Shown here: in pieces, positions 1 to 8,673 of the stretch
Layout: every line of letters begins with the position of its first letter
Numbering within the stretch: position 1 is the stretch's first letter
From: Microcystis aeruginosa FD4
GTDB lineage: Bacteria > Cyanobacteriota > Cyanobacteriia > Cyanobacteriales > Microcystaceae
Assembly: GCF_009792235.1 (NCBI RefSeq)
Contig: NZ_CP046973.1
Location: forward strand, 2,418,001-2,482,000
Length of the DNA stretch: 64,000 nucleotides
Reading direction: 5' to 3'
Program-made: the position numbers and the translations under genes
The notes under the pieces: model-generated
The model's input: only the letters and a program-made list of their open reading frames with translations
What the model was told of the DNA's origin: nothing
The model's database searches: none

Positions 1-1
1 T

Positions 2-268
2 AATTATAAATGTGCTATGGATTACCATCTTTGGCTCAGGTTCACTCAATTATCAAAACCCAAACAATTTGATTATGCCACTGCTGAATTTTTACTGGGG
101 GGTCGCTCCTCAGATATAAAATTAGCATTGAAGGAGGAGTTTAGAGCTAGAAAGGAAGTTTTAAGGCAGTCAAAACTAGAATTATTACTCTCTTTGGCAG
201 TAGTAATAATGCGATATATTAAGCGACAACTGCGAATCACTACATTTGTCAAAAATAGTCCGGCATAA
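2..268 (+). CDS. Glycosyltransferase family 2, C-terminal fragment (cut by window start)
   Basis: The reading frame is open from the first bases of the window, so the gene starts upstream. The visible start reads AMDYHLWLR, which resembles the A-x-D-Y-D-L-W-L-R segment late in the GT-A domain of family 2 glycosyltransferases. A helical tail and a basic C-terminus follow. It would transfer a sugar from a nucleotide-sugar donor during surface-polysaccharide synthesis. It is the first visible gene of a same-strand cluster of glycan genes, 44 bases before the next. The catalytic part is outside the window, so the subfamily cannot be given. Confidence 0.6.
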   Translation, partial: NYKCAMDYHLWLRFTQLSKPKQFDYATAEFLLGGRSSDIKLALKEEFRARKEVLRQSKLELLLSLAVVIMRYIKRQLRITTFVKNSPA

Positions 269-312
269 TGGCAGTGAAGATAGATAATAAAAGTTGGGAG
301 TAAATACCATAT

Positions 313-1359
313 ATGAAAATCGCTTATATTATTCCTCGTCTCAAAGATAGTGGTTTAACGAGAATACCCCTGTGGCTGTCTAATAGTTTTTATCCTGAGC
401 TTGAGGTGAAGGTATTCTACTTCAGTGAAACTAATTCTCAAGAAAAATGCCTCAGCTTTAATGCTCCTGTTCAAAAAATAAGTTTCAACGGCTTTTGTCA
501 AGAATTAAAAGATTACGATATAGTCCACTCCCATGGATTAAAACCCGATCTGTACCTTGCTATTAATTACCATAAGATTAAAGGCATAAAGATTACAACC
601 ATTCATGGCTATCACGTCGATGAACTTAGATACGAAAAAGACTCTCTACTAGGTTATATATGGGGAAATTTATGGAACCTAGCTTGCCGAAAATTAGATT
701 TAGCAGTTTGCATAAGTCAGACAATGGAAAGATACTATCAAGGACTTGGCTATAAAAATACCACTGTAATTTACAATGGAATAAAAAAAATATATGACAG
801 TAGAAAGACAATCAAAGGCAGTGATATAAAAACTGGAGATAAAATTGTCATAGGTACAGTTTCTATCCTAAATAAAAGAAAAGGAGTAGAGCAAATTATC
901 CAAGTATTACAGAAAAATACCCTCTACCATCTCATGGCAATAGGGGGAACATCTCAAGACATTAATCGATTGCAACTCTTGGCAGAAAAACTAGGAGTTG
1001 ATCAAAGATGTGTTTTTACAGGCTATCGAGAAAATCCCTGGGAAACCGCGATTAATATTGACGTTTTTGTTTTTCCATCTCGCTCGGAAGGATTTGGTTT
1101 AGCTCTAGTGGAAGCCGCTAATTTAGAAATTCCGATTATCTGTTCTGATATTCCGACATTTAGGGAAATTTTTGGAGAAAATGAAGTAACTTTTTTTCAG
1201 CTTGATGATATAGACGACTTGAACAACAAAATACTTATGCTAGATGAAATTAAAGACAAAGTTTCTCTGGCTAAGTTAAAAGCCGAAAAACTTTTTTCTT
1301 TGGAAAGTATGTGTGACAATTACTATCAGGAGTACAAAAATTTAATTGATGCTAATTAG
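313..1359 (+). CDS. Glycosyltransferase family 4 (GT-B fold)
   Basis: This 348-residue protein has the two-Rossmann-domain plan of family 4 glycosyltransferases. An N-terminal acceptor domain includes the IVHSHG segment (about residue 70) and ITTIHGYH. A linker carries TVIYNG, followed by a donor-binding half with GTVSILNKRKG. The C-terminal motif FVFPSRSEGFGLALVEA carries the E-x7-E pair that binds the nucleotide sugar in this family. It probably adds one sugar to a lipid-linked or capsular glycan at the cytoplasmic face of the membrane. It lies between a GT2 fragment and a methyltransferase on the same strand, consistent with one polysaccharide operon. Donor and acceptor cannot be told. Confidence 0.85.
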   Translation: MKIAYIIPRLKDSGLTRIPLWLSNSFYPELEVKVFYFSETNSQEKCLSFNAPVQKISFNGFCQELKDYDIVHSHGLKPDLYLAINYHKIKGIKITTIHGYHVDELRYEKDSLLGYIWGNLWNLACRKLDLAVCISQTMERYYQGLGYKNTTVIYNGIKKIYDSRKTIKGSDIKTGDKIVIGTVSILNKRKGVEQIIQVLQKNTLYHLMAIGGTSQDINRLQLLAEKLGVDQRCVFTGYRENPWETAINIDVFVFPSRSEGFGLALVEAANLEIPIICSDIPTFREIFGENEVTFFQLDDIDDLNNKILMLDEIKDKVSLAKLKAEKLFSLESMCDNYYQEYKNLIDAN

Positions 1360-1408
1360 CAACTATGAACTATAACCATATATGAAAATAAAAGGAGGCT
1401 CTATTGAG

Positions 1409-2080
1409 ATGATTGGGATTTGTAATTTATGCGGTTCTGTGGTGGTTCGGATACATCTAGGATATTTTGGTACTCGTTGTTTAAACTGTAGATATACTAA
1501 AATTAATAGAGCAGTTGGTTTGACAATTGAATCTCTAAATTTTTCAACCAGTACCTCTGTTTACGAGTTGTCTTCTCGCGGAGCTTTGTATAAATTCTTA
1601 AAAGGTAAATTTAAAAATTTATACTTTTCTGAATACTTTGATGATGTACCTCTAGGGTTGATGAAGAAATCTGTTGTCTGTCAAGACGTTCAAAATCTTC
1701 TTCTCAACGACGAATCTTTTGATTTAGTGACTTCCACCGAAGTTTTTGAGCATGTTCCTGATGACAGCAAGGGGTTTTCTGAAATTTACAGAGTCCTAAA
1801 AAAAGATGGATACTTTATCTTTACCGTGCCTTTATTAGATAACCCGAAGACAGTTGAAAGATGTTTCTTACAGCCTGATGGGACTATCATACATCAACTT
1901 GAGCCTGAGTATCATGGCGACCAAATTCGTGGACAGGGAAGAGTTCTTGCCTTCAGAAATTACGGATTGGATATAACTAAACGGTTAGAAAGTTGTGGTT
2001 TTCATGCTGAAATACGTCTAGTAAACTCGATGCGCAATGTAATTGAAAAGCAGAAGGTTATTATAGCCCAAAAAATATAG
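1409..2080 (+). CDS. Class I SAM-dependent methyltransferase with N-terminal zinc-ribbon-like motif
   Basis: The predicted protein is 223 residues from the ATG at 1409. An earlier in-frame ATG lies at 1382. The later start is preferred because a strong AAAGGAGG ribosome-binding site at 1391-1398 sits ten bases before it and would otherwise be inside the gene. The N-terminus has two Cys-x2-Cys pairs (CNLC and CLNC), a zinc-ribbon pattern seen in some sugar and glycan methyltransferases. The rest is a Methyltransf_11-type domain: STEVFEHVPD is the post-motif-I acidic segment and FSEIYRVLKKDGYFIFTVP is the strand 4/5 region. It probably methylates a glycan or nucleotide sugar, as its neighbours are glycosyl and sulfo transferases. 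The exact substrate is unknown. Confidence 0.75.
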   Translation: MIGICNLCGSVVVRIHLGYFGTRCLNCRYTKINRAVGLTIESLNFSTSTSVYELSSRGALYKFLKGKFKNLYFSEYFDDVPLGLMKKSVVCQDVQNLLLNDESFDLVTSTEVFEHVPDDSKGFSEIYRVLKKDGYFIFTVPLLDNPKTVERCFLQPDGTIIHQLEPEYHGDQIRGQGRVLAFRNYGLDITKRLESCGFHAEIRLVNSMRNVIEKQKVIIAQKI

Positions 2081-2123
2081 TTCTACGACTGTCACTAAAA
2101 AATCAGCTGGAGATGAGAATAAA

Positions 2124-2828
2124 ATGTTAATTTCCTACAAATACAACTTTCTTTTTATCCATAATCCCAAAGTAGCGGGGTCGTCTTTGGAGAAATCCCT
2201 GAGAAAAACTATCTTAAATGACTGGGAATATTTTAACTATAAAATTGATTGGGTATTAGGGAGAATTAACTTTCGTTTGGGGAATAAAGTTAATCTTCGC
2301 AATTACCTTTATTCTGACCCTATGGGTTGGGTTTATGATTCTTTTAAATTTCCTCAAGGCTATTTGAATCCTCACGCTTCAGCCCTAGATGTTAAAAACC
2401 TAATTGGTCAAGATAAATATAATGAACTTTTCAAATTTGCCTTTGTCAGAAACCCTTGGGATTTAGAGTTATCAATATATAAATATATCTGTTGGAGAAA
2501 GCTGCATCCTTTACATTATGTGGTTAGATCGATGAGTTTTGAGGAATATATATATTGGAAAGCTCAAAGAGGGATAGGCCTGCAAAAAAGGTTTTTAGCT
2601 GATGAAAATGGCGAGATTATCCTGGATTTCATCGGTAGATTTGAGACTTTACAAAAAGACTATGAGAAAATACTAGAATTGCTTAAGTTACCAAAAGTAA
2701 AACTAGCAAGCGTCAATCAAAATTATCAACGTCAGCGAGACTACAGGAGTTATTATAACCAAGAAACCAAAAATATTATTAGTGAACATCTCAAGGAAGA
2801 TATAGAACTGTTTGGATACTCTTTTTAG
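2124..2828 (+). CDS. Sulfotransferase family 2 protein
   Basis: This 234-residue protein matches carbohydrate sulfotransferases. The N-terminal FIHNPKVAGSSLEKSL corresponds to the 5'-phosphosulfate-binding loop for PAPS (usual form P-K-x-G-x-x-S/T). FAFVRNPWDLELSIY near residue 105 is the 3'-phosphate-binding R-N-P-W-x-R/L-x-x-S segment. It would transfer sulfate from PAPS to a hydroxyl of a polysaccharide or glycolipid. The gene is in the middle of the glycan cluster, 43 bases after the methyltransferase and 22 bases before a GT2 gene. Sulfated exopolysaccharide is known in cyanobacteria, but the acceptor is not visible here. Confidence 0.8.
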   Translation: MLISYKYNFLFIHNPKVAGSSLEKSLRKTILNDWEYFNYKIDWVLGRINFRLGNKVNLRNYLYSDPMGWVYDSFKFPQGYLNPHASALDVKNLIGQDKYNELFKFAFVRNPWDLELSIYKYICWRKLHPLHYVVRSMSFEEYIYWKAQRGIGLQKRFLADENGEIILDFIGRFETLQKDYEKILELLKLPKVKLASVNQNYQRQRDYRSYYNQETKNIISEHLKEDIELFGYSF

Positions 2829-2850
2829 TAAAAGATAGCTTTAGATACTT

Positions 2851-3630
2851 ATGCAACTTACGGCCTCCCTTGTCCTTTACAAAAATGACCCAGAGATAGT
2901 TATTCAAGCAATTAAATCTCTGTTCAGCACACCAATAGAAATTAATTTATCAGTAGTAGATAACTCTCCCAGCGATGAACTCAAAAAAATTTTTGATAAT
3001 TTTCAGGAATACGATATAGATTATTACTTCAATAAGGGTGATAACGTTGGTTTTGGCAAAGCACATAACCTAGCTATTACTAGAGCTAAAAAGTATGATT
3101 ATCATTTAGTTATCAATCCAGATGTTTATTTTGATAATAATGTGATAACTGAGCTTATCCACTACCTCGATAAGCATCAAGATGTGGGATTGATTACTCC
3201 AAAAATATCTTACCCTAACGGGGACATCCAATACCTTTGCAAGCGTCAACCTACGGTTTTGACCTTATTTATTAGACGTTTTATACCAAAAAAAATGCAA
3301 TTTCTTTTCAAAAAGAGATTGGACTGGTATGAAATGCGAGATATCAGCTACAATCAGATAATGGAAGTACCGATTATTAGTGGCTGTTTTATGCTATTTA
3401 ACAGAAAATATTTAGATGAGATTGGCTACTTTGATAAAAATATGTTTATGTATTTTGAAGATTATGATTTGACCCTTAGAATGTCTAAAAAATACAAAAC
3501 CATACTTTATCCCCATGTAAATATTTATCATCATTGGGCAAGAGGAGCGCACAACTCTACTAAACTGGCTATAGTTTTTGCTCAATCGGCTGTGTATTTT
3601 TTTAATAAACATGGGTGGAAATTTTACTAA
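2851..3630 (+). CDS. Glycosyltransferase family 2 (rhamnosyltransferase-like)
   Basis: This 259-residue GT-A protein begins with the family-2 pattern TASLVLYKND and VVDNSPSD. It then shows GDNVGFGKAHN, typical of the WbbL/rhamnosyltransferase branch, and the acidic metal-binding segment LVINPDVYF (Asp-x-Asp equivalent). Further on are ISGCFMLFNRKYLDEIGYFD and FMYFEDYDLTLRM, where the E-D pair supplies the catalytic base region. It probably adds a deoxyhexose or hexose to the growing repeat unit. It is co-directional with its neighbours, with 20 bases to the next gene. Confidence 0.85.
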   Translation: MQLTASLVLYKNDPEIVIQAIKSLFSTPIEINLSVVDNSPSDELKKIFDNFQEYDIDYYFNKGDNVGFGKAHNLAITRAKKYDYHLVINPDVYFDNNVITELIHYLDKHQDVGLITPKISYPNGDIQYLCKRQPTVLTLFIRRFIPKKMQFLFKKRLDWYEMRDISYNQIMEVPIISGCFMLFNRKYLDEIGYFDKNMFMYFEDYDLTLRMSKKYKTILYPHVNIYHHWARGAHNSTKLAIVFAQSAVYFFNKHGWKFY

Positions 3631-3650
3631 ACTTAATTGAATAATTAATA

Positions 3651-4630
3651 ATGAAAAACGTTTTAGTTACAGGTTCTACTGGTTTCATTGGCAGCCACTT
3701 ACTGCCAACTTTACACCAACATAATTGGCAAATAACAGCTGCAATTCGCCAGAAATTTGAGTTTCCCGCATCCCTGTCAATTAAGGCTATTCAGGTGGGT
3801 GAAATTGATGATATAACCGATTGGCAAGAAGCATTGCTAGGCATTGATACCGTTATTCATCTAGCAGGACGCGCTCATATCCTTCATGAGACTATTGCCA
3901 ATCCAGAAGCATCATTTATAAAAGTTAACACTAAGGGTACTATTAACCTAGTTAAGCAGTCGCTAAAAGCGGGAGTTAAACACTTTATTTTTGTCAGTTC
4001 TATTCATGCTATGGCTTCCGAAAGTGATGATATTCTTAACGAAAATTCTCCCTGTCATCCTGATAGTCCTTATGGTGGTAGTAAATCGCAAGCAGAACAA
4101 GCTTTAATTAACCTTGCCAAAGATAGTAACATGACTTGGACAATCCTTCGTCCTACTCTAGTTTATGGGCCAGGTAATCCGGGTAACATGGATCGCTTGA
4201 TGAAACTAATTAAACAGGGATTACCCTTGCCTTTTGGTGCGGTAAAAAATCGCCGCAGTTTTGTCTTTGTGGGTAACTTAGTTGATGCCATTATTACCTG
4301 TTTAGATCATCCTAATGCCGCTAATCAAATTTTTTAATTAGCGATAACCAAGCTGTTTCGACTCCCCAATTAATTCGACTCATTGCTCAACAAATTCAAC
4401 AACCCTGTCAATTGCTGCCCGTCCCCACTACCCTGCTTAGATTCTTAGGTTATCTGGGTGATAGGGTAGAATCTATAACAGGGAAAAACCTCCCTTTTAA
4501 TACCTATAATATCGATCGCTTGCTTGGTTCTCTTACCGTTGACTCTAGCTATATTCAAAAAACCCTGGATTGGCAACCTCCCTTTACTTTAGAGCAAGGA
4601 TTAGCTCGAACAATTCAGCCAGAAAATTAG
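3651..4630 (+). pseudogene. NAD-dependent epimerase/dehydratase (SDR), frameshifted in a T tract
   Basis: The first frame (3651-4337) starts with the Rossmann motif TGSTGFIGSHLL and has the SDR catalytic SPYGGSKSQAEQ (Tyr-x3-Lys). It then stops abruptly after NAANQIF. The expected continuation (L-I-S-D-N-Q-A-V-S-T-P) is present one frame over and runs to 4630 with RLLGSLTVDSSYIQKTLDWQPPF, a normal SDR C-terminus. The break falls in a run of six T at about 4330-4335, and seven T would restore one protein of about 326 residues. The family converts UDP-sugars (UDP-glucose or UDP-GlcNAc 4-epimerase-like). It is a genuine pseudogene, a slippage-controlled gene or a sequencing error in a homopolymer, and the sequence alone cannot decide. 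Confidence 0.8.
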
Positions 4631-5191
4631 TGATCAGCTGGTCAAAAAGGCTTCATAATTCAAGTTCCGCTTTGACAAAATCGGCAGTTTTGTGGAGAGA
4701 AAACCCTACTTTGGTCGCTATCATCTGCATAGCGCGGTTATCCCTTAAAATTTGCCCTTCAATTGCCTCTAATCCTTCCTTTTTGCCAATAGTGACTAAA
4801 CATTGTAGTAATTCTGTACCAATGCCCTGACCTTGATAGTCATCCCTAACTAATAGGTCAAATTCTGCCACATTAACGCCATGTAGTTTATTTAAGCGTC
4901 CTATAGCGATAATTTCTCGATCTTCCGTCTGATCGTTATTAATCTCTACCACTAAAGTCATTACTCGATCGTAGTCGATAAAACAAATGTGCGTAAGACG
5001 ATCATAAGCGGTTTGGCGATCGAGATTGACAAGATGAAAATAACGATAATAAATGGTTTCTTCCGAAAGATATAGTCATTTCAATTAAGATTGAGAATAT
5101 CAATCCCAGAGTTCATACGGATTTTGTCGGTCTAGACTGTATCAGACTTATCTGAAATGACTATAATGATGGAATTGTCGCACTAAAGGCT
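4631..5191 (-). repeat. Duplicated 3' end of the acyl-CoA synthetase/GNAT gene (copy 1)
   Basis: This stretch is a near-identical direct copy of 7296-7763. It starts at the shared TGATCAGCTGGTC and ends at CACTAAAGGCT. It encodes, on the minus strand from about 5070 down to the stop at 4653, the last part of the GNAT domain, including the acetyl-CoA loop DYQGQGIG and the C-terminus AELEL. One visible change is His for Tyr near the C-terminus. The copy lacks the rest of the parent gene and is broken by a MITE at 5071-5165, so it is not expected to make an active enzyme. An ATG at 4961 could yield only a 102-residue fragment. Confidence 0.85.
5071..5165. mobile_element. MITE-like element with 13-bp terminal inverted repeats and TA duplication
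   Basis: The ends TATAGTCATTTCA (5071-5083) and TGAAATGACTATA (5153-5165) are perfect inverted repeats around about 70 bases with no coding potential. The undisturbed parent sequence at 7728-7760 shows the empty site: GATAATG there against GATA...TATAATG here. The insertion therefore adds exactly 93 bases, including a duplicated TA. Duplication of TA is the hallmark of IS630/Tc1-mariner-type transposition, so this is probably a non-autonomous derivative mobilised by such a transposase. No related transposase is in the window. Confidence 0.85.
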
Positions 5192-5315
5192 ATCATTTCA
5201 GTTATTCTCGTCTGGGTGATCAGAGCTAAATCTAAGGGTGTGTTATAATGAATAAGTTTCAAACATAGTCTAAGGGTTATTGCCAAGAAAATTACTTTTT
5301 TAGGAAAAAGTCATT

Positions 5316-6185
5316 ATGAATATGAGTAAGAAAAAAATATGCTTGACAACCTTAGCCATAGGTTCTAAATATAGGAAACACGCCCTACAACTTGCAGAAG
5401 ATATTCACCACTGCTCACCAGATACGCCTTTTGTCGTTCTTACTGATAATCCTCAGATATTTGTTGGTATGGATTCGGTTATACCAATAAAACATGAAAT
5501 TCAATCCGTAGGAATTTACCACGATAAACTCGACTGTATAGTAGAATCTTTCAAACAAGGTTTTAACTGTTGTATTTTTCTGGATGCTGATTGTCGCCTA
5601 CTAACGGATATTACGGCATCTCGTCACTGGCAAGTTGGCCTAACCGCAAAAAGTTGTCATGACTTGAAAAGATATGTGATCAAAAATTCTGGGCAAAAGT
5701 CATCTAGGCTAATTTACGAACTAGCAGAAAAATATCAATTTTCTATAGAAGAATGTAAATTTATCTCAGAGTGGATATTTGTTGTTTGTCGAGACGAGCA
5801 GAATGATCAAGCAGATCAATTTCTACAATATTGGCGAGAAATCAGGGATTATATGGAAAATAATCGAGTTTTTGCGGGCGAAGGAGCGGCTATGGGCATA
5901 GCGTCCAATTTAGCTGGTTGGCCAGTTTATCATTACGATACCGGCTATCCCAATGAATCAGAGCGACATCAGATTGTTGATGCTTATAAGGACAGAATGT
6001 TCTATAAGAGAGAATCTATACCTGACCATCTCAAAGAAACGATTAAGAAACTAGATGAACAAAGGCTTGAAATTGAAAAACAATCTCGGTTATCCGCCAA
6101 AATTAATAAGCTAAAAAATCAATGCTATCAAGAGTTAAGATTTATGCGACTTAAGATTATATACCTTGCCAATTTACTAATTTAG
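5316..6185 (+). CDS. GT-A-like nucleotide-diphospho-sugar transferase protein
   Basis: A 289-residue protein of uncertain family. The first 200 residues read like a GT-A or family-8-like fold: KICLTTLAIGSKYRKHA at the N-terminus, PFVVLTDNPQIF, then CIFLDADCRLLTD with an Asp-x-Asp that could bind the metal-nucleotide. A later segment is VFAGEGAAMGIASNLAGWPVYHYD. The last 70 residues are charged and probably helical. It most likely acts in surface-glycan synthesis, given the pyruvyl transferase that converges on it and the glycan cluster to the left. It lies between the two direct repeats 4631-5191 and 7296-7763, so it may have arrived with a rearrangement. Confidence 0.55.
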   Translation: MNMSKKKICLTTLAIGSKYRKHALQLAEDIHHCSPDTPFVVLTDNPQIFVGMDSVIPIKHEIQSVGIYHDKLDCIVESFKQGFNCCIFLDADCRLLTDITASRHWQVGLTAKSCHDLKRYVIKNSGQKSSRLIYELAEKYQFSIEECKFISEWIFVVCRDEQNDQADQFLQYWREIRDYMENNRVFAGEGAAMGIASNLAGWPVYHYDTGYPNESERHQIVDAYKDRMFYKRESIPDHLKETIKKLDEQRLEIEKQSRLSAKINKLKNQCYQELRFMRLKIIYLANLLI

Positions 6186-6237
6186 TGATGGTGGCAATAG
6201 GAGACAATCATGAAAATCTTTTCCCCAATTGCCGCCT

Positions 6238-7116
6238 TCATTCTGAGCAAGAAAATAAACCATTTGCTACATCTTTTTTAAAGTCTTGAAGTTTTTCCTC
6301 TAGTTGATTAGTTAACATTTCAATGCGAGAATCCTTGCTCAAAACTGGAGACCGAGACAGGGCAGCTTGTTTCAGAGCTTGAGCAGCTTCTTTTTGGCGA
6401 CTCCAATCCCTAATTGTCCGAAAAGGAGTTAGAATGTCCAGACTTTCTTTAGGGTGATGTAATCTTTTCATCCGAATAGGTTGATATTCTACACCGATCG
6501 AGGAACACCAATCTTGCCATTTAAAAGCAAGAATACTGGAGTTAGTAGTAATTGGCAGCCAAGGTACGCGAAGGGCATCAGCAATAATAGCACCGTGCAT
6601 AGCTTCTGCTAATAAAATTTCTGTCTCACTAATACTTGATAAAACTTGCTCTACAGACCATCTAGGATCTATATAACCAAACCCTAAATTTTGACAAACG
6701 GTTTTCCATCCTTGGCCCGCAAGTTCATAATGAGGCATATAAGAAAAACGATATTTCTTTGGGGCCTGATTAGAAAAAACTTGACGAATTAAGACAGCAC
6801 CATCAGTTATCGCTAGTTTCTCAGAAATGCCTAGGGCTTGAGCCGAAAGTAATCCCCTAACACAATAAATTGTATAAGACTCATCGAGCTTTGGAAACTC
6901 TTTTCCATAGCCGACACCCGTACCAAAAATAACAATTTTACGAGCATATCTTGTCCTTTTTGGTAAACCATTATTAATTAGGCTACCAATACCCACAAAG
7001 GCAACACTAGCATCCTCATCTAGAATACCAGGAATCAGTTTTTCCCAAAGCCAAGGATTAAGCTCATCTCCAAAGTTCCTCTCGCCATTAGGCAGTTTAT
7101 AGTAACGTAGTTTCAT
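6238..7116 (-). CDS. Polysaccharide pyruvyl transferase family protein
   Basis: This 292-residue protein matches the polysaccharide pyruvyl transferase family, which adds a pyruvate ketal from phosphoenolpyruvate to sugar hydroxyls of exported glycans. The N-terminus LPNGERNFGDELNPWLWEKL is the typical N-x-G-D-x-L start. GIGSLINNGLP, VIFGTGVGYG and VRGLLSAQALG follow in family order. The later TEILLAEAMHGAIIADALRVPW has the invariant family element S/A-x-x-x-H-G. It is transcribed toward the GT-A-like gene and lies inside the same repeat-flanked segment. It probably acts in the cytoplasm on lipid-linked repeat units. Confidence 0.85.
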   Translation of the reverse strand: MKLRYYKLPNGERNFGDELNPWLWEKLIPGILDEDASVAFVGIGSLINNGLPKRTRYARKIVIFGTGVGYGKEFPKLDESYTIYCVRGLLSAQALGISEKLAITDGAVLIRQVFSNQAPKKYRFSYMPHYELAGQGWKTVCQNLGFGYIDPRWSVEQVLSSISETEILLAEAMHGAIIADALRVPWLPITTNSSILAFKWQDWCSSIGVEYQPIRMKRLHHPKESLDILTPFRTIRDWSRQKEAAQALKQAALSRSPVLSKDSRIEMLTNQLEEKLQDFKKDVANGLFSCSE

Positions 7117-7295
7117 TGTCCTAAATTCTCCAGTATTTATCTATTTTTATGCCGTCAAACCACCTTCAGGACAACTACCGATTCAGCCTCTAGGAAGGAA
7201 AACAACAACTAGGCTAATCTGATCAATCACCATGAAAATAATTTAGCTTGTGAGAATTATATAATAAGTTTGCCAAAATTTATCTGGCCATTGCT

Positions 7296-7763
7296 TGATC
7301 AGCTGGTCAAAAAGGCTTCATAATTCAAGTTCCGCTTTGACAAAATCGGCAGTTTTATAGAGAGAAAACCCTACTTTGGTCGCTATCATCTGCATAGCGC
7401 GGTTATCCCTTAAAATTTGCCCTTCAATTGCCTCTAATCCTTCCTTTTTGCCAATAGTGACTAAACATTGTAGTAATTCTGTACCAATGCCCTGACCTTG
7501 ATAGTCATCCCTAACTAATAGGTCAAATTCTGCCACATTAACGCCATGTAGTTTATTTAAGCGTCCTATAGCGATAATTTCTCGATCTTCCGTCTGATCG
7601 TTATTAATCTCTACCACTAAAGTCATTACTCGATCGTAGTCGATAAAACAAATGTGCGTAAGACGATCATAAGCGGTTTGGCGATCGAGATTGACAAGAT
7701 GAAAATAACGATAATAAATGGTTTCTTCCGAGAGATAATGGTGAAATTGTCGCACTAAAGGCT
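7296..7763 (-). repeat. Direct repeat copy 2, parent 3' end of the acyl-CoA synthetase/GNAT gene
   Basis: This is the intact parent of the copy at 4631-5191. The two copies are in the same orientation about 2.7 kb apart and enclose the GT-A-like and pyruvyl transferase genes. Similarity begins just downstream of the stop codon of the 7318 gene and stops inside its GNAT domain. Near-identity suggests a recent event or ongoing gene conversion. Confidence 0.85.
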
Positions 7764-8673
7764 CATCTGCTGCTCGAATCGGACGAATTAGCACTTTTAA
7801 GCCTCTTTTCGTCGTCCAAGGTTCTATATAATGTTCGGGATAGGGACGGATTGCCGGATGAGATAACTTTTCTGGGGGAGTAGTTGGAGGATGAAGAAGG
7901 ATAGAGGCGGAAAGAGCGATTAATTGCTCTGAATCGGCAAAAAAGGGATTAATATCGATAGTTTTAATGCGAGGTTGTTCACTAACCAGGTGACTAAATC
8001 TAACGATTATTTGCTCTAAATTCGCTAAATTAAGCGATTTAAGCCCATTTAGTCCCTGAAAAGCCCGATAAATCTTGGTTTTTTCTAAAAGTCGGCGCGC
8101 GAGATTAGTATTTAAAGGAGGTAGAGCGGTGGCGTAATCTTGAAAAATATCGACTAAACGGCCACCAGTCCCGAAAATTATCACCGGTCCGCACTGATCA
8201 TCGTAATTAGAGCCGATAATTAACTCATATCCTCGATTTATCTCTAACATCGGTTGAATAATCACCCCGAAAAAATGCTCCCGACCCACTTGTGCGCTAA
8301 TATTAGCTTCGATCGCCTGATACGCTTGCACCACTGCCCTAGGGGAAAAAAGCGGCAATTGTACCCCACCCACCGCGCTTTTATGGATAATCGTCTGGGA
8401 ATGCAGTTTCATCACCACGGGATAACCGAGAGATTCAGCGAGATTAACTGCTTCTGCGGCACTTTCAGCGATTTCAGTGACAAGAACAGGGATTCCATAA
8501 GCTTTCAGTATAGCTAAAGACTCTGGCTCACTGAGAATTGTTCTATCCCCTACTTGCTCGATAATCTGGCTCACTAAAACTCGATCGGAGCCATTTTCCC
8601 GAGAATTGGCTAAAATTGGCGTTTGATAAAGACCGCGGAGATTCTCTTCATATTTCCAGAGCAAATTAAACAC
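7318..8673 (-). CDS. Acyl-CoA synthetase, ATP-grasp plus GNAT half (3' part of a split gene)
   Basis: This frame encodes the second half of an NDP-forming acyl-CoA synthetase fused to a Gcn5-type acetyltransferase. From about residue 30 to 255 is an ATP-grasp domain (ILKAYGIPVLVTEIAESAAEA, GYPVVMKLHSQTIIHKSAVGGV, IIFGTGGRLVDIFQD). From about 290 is a GNAT domain with the acetyl-CoA loop DYQGQGIGTELL. The complete architecture is that of acetate-CoA ligase/protein lysine acetyltransferase (Pat-like) proteins of about 900 residues. Its natural N-terminal half is the 8666-10027 frame. The two overlap only out of frame and are joined if one base is removed from the nine-C run at 8751-8759. Confidence 0.85.
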   Translation of the reverse strand: MFNLLWKYEENLRGLYQTPILANSRENGSDRVLVSQIIEQVGDRTILSEPESLAILKAYGIPVLVTEIAESAAEAVNLAESLGYPVVMKLHSQTIIHKSAVGGVQLPLFSPRAVVQAYQAIEANISAQVGREHFFGVIIQPMLEINRGYELIIGSNYDDQCGPVIIFGTGGRLVDIFQDYATALPPLNTNLARRLLEKTKIYRAFQGLNGLKSLNLANLEQIIVRFSHLVSEQPRIKTIDINPFFADSEQLIALSASILLHPPTTPPEKLSHPAIRPYPEHYIEPWTTKRGLKVLIRPIRAADEPLVRQFHHYLSEETIYYRYFHLVNLDRQTAYDRLTHICFIDYDRVMTLVVEINNDQTEDREIIAIGRLNKLHGVNVAEFDLLVRDDYQGQGIGTELLQCLVTIGKKEGLEAIEGQILRDNRAMQMIATKVGFSLYKTADFVKAELEL

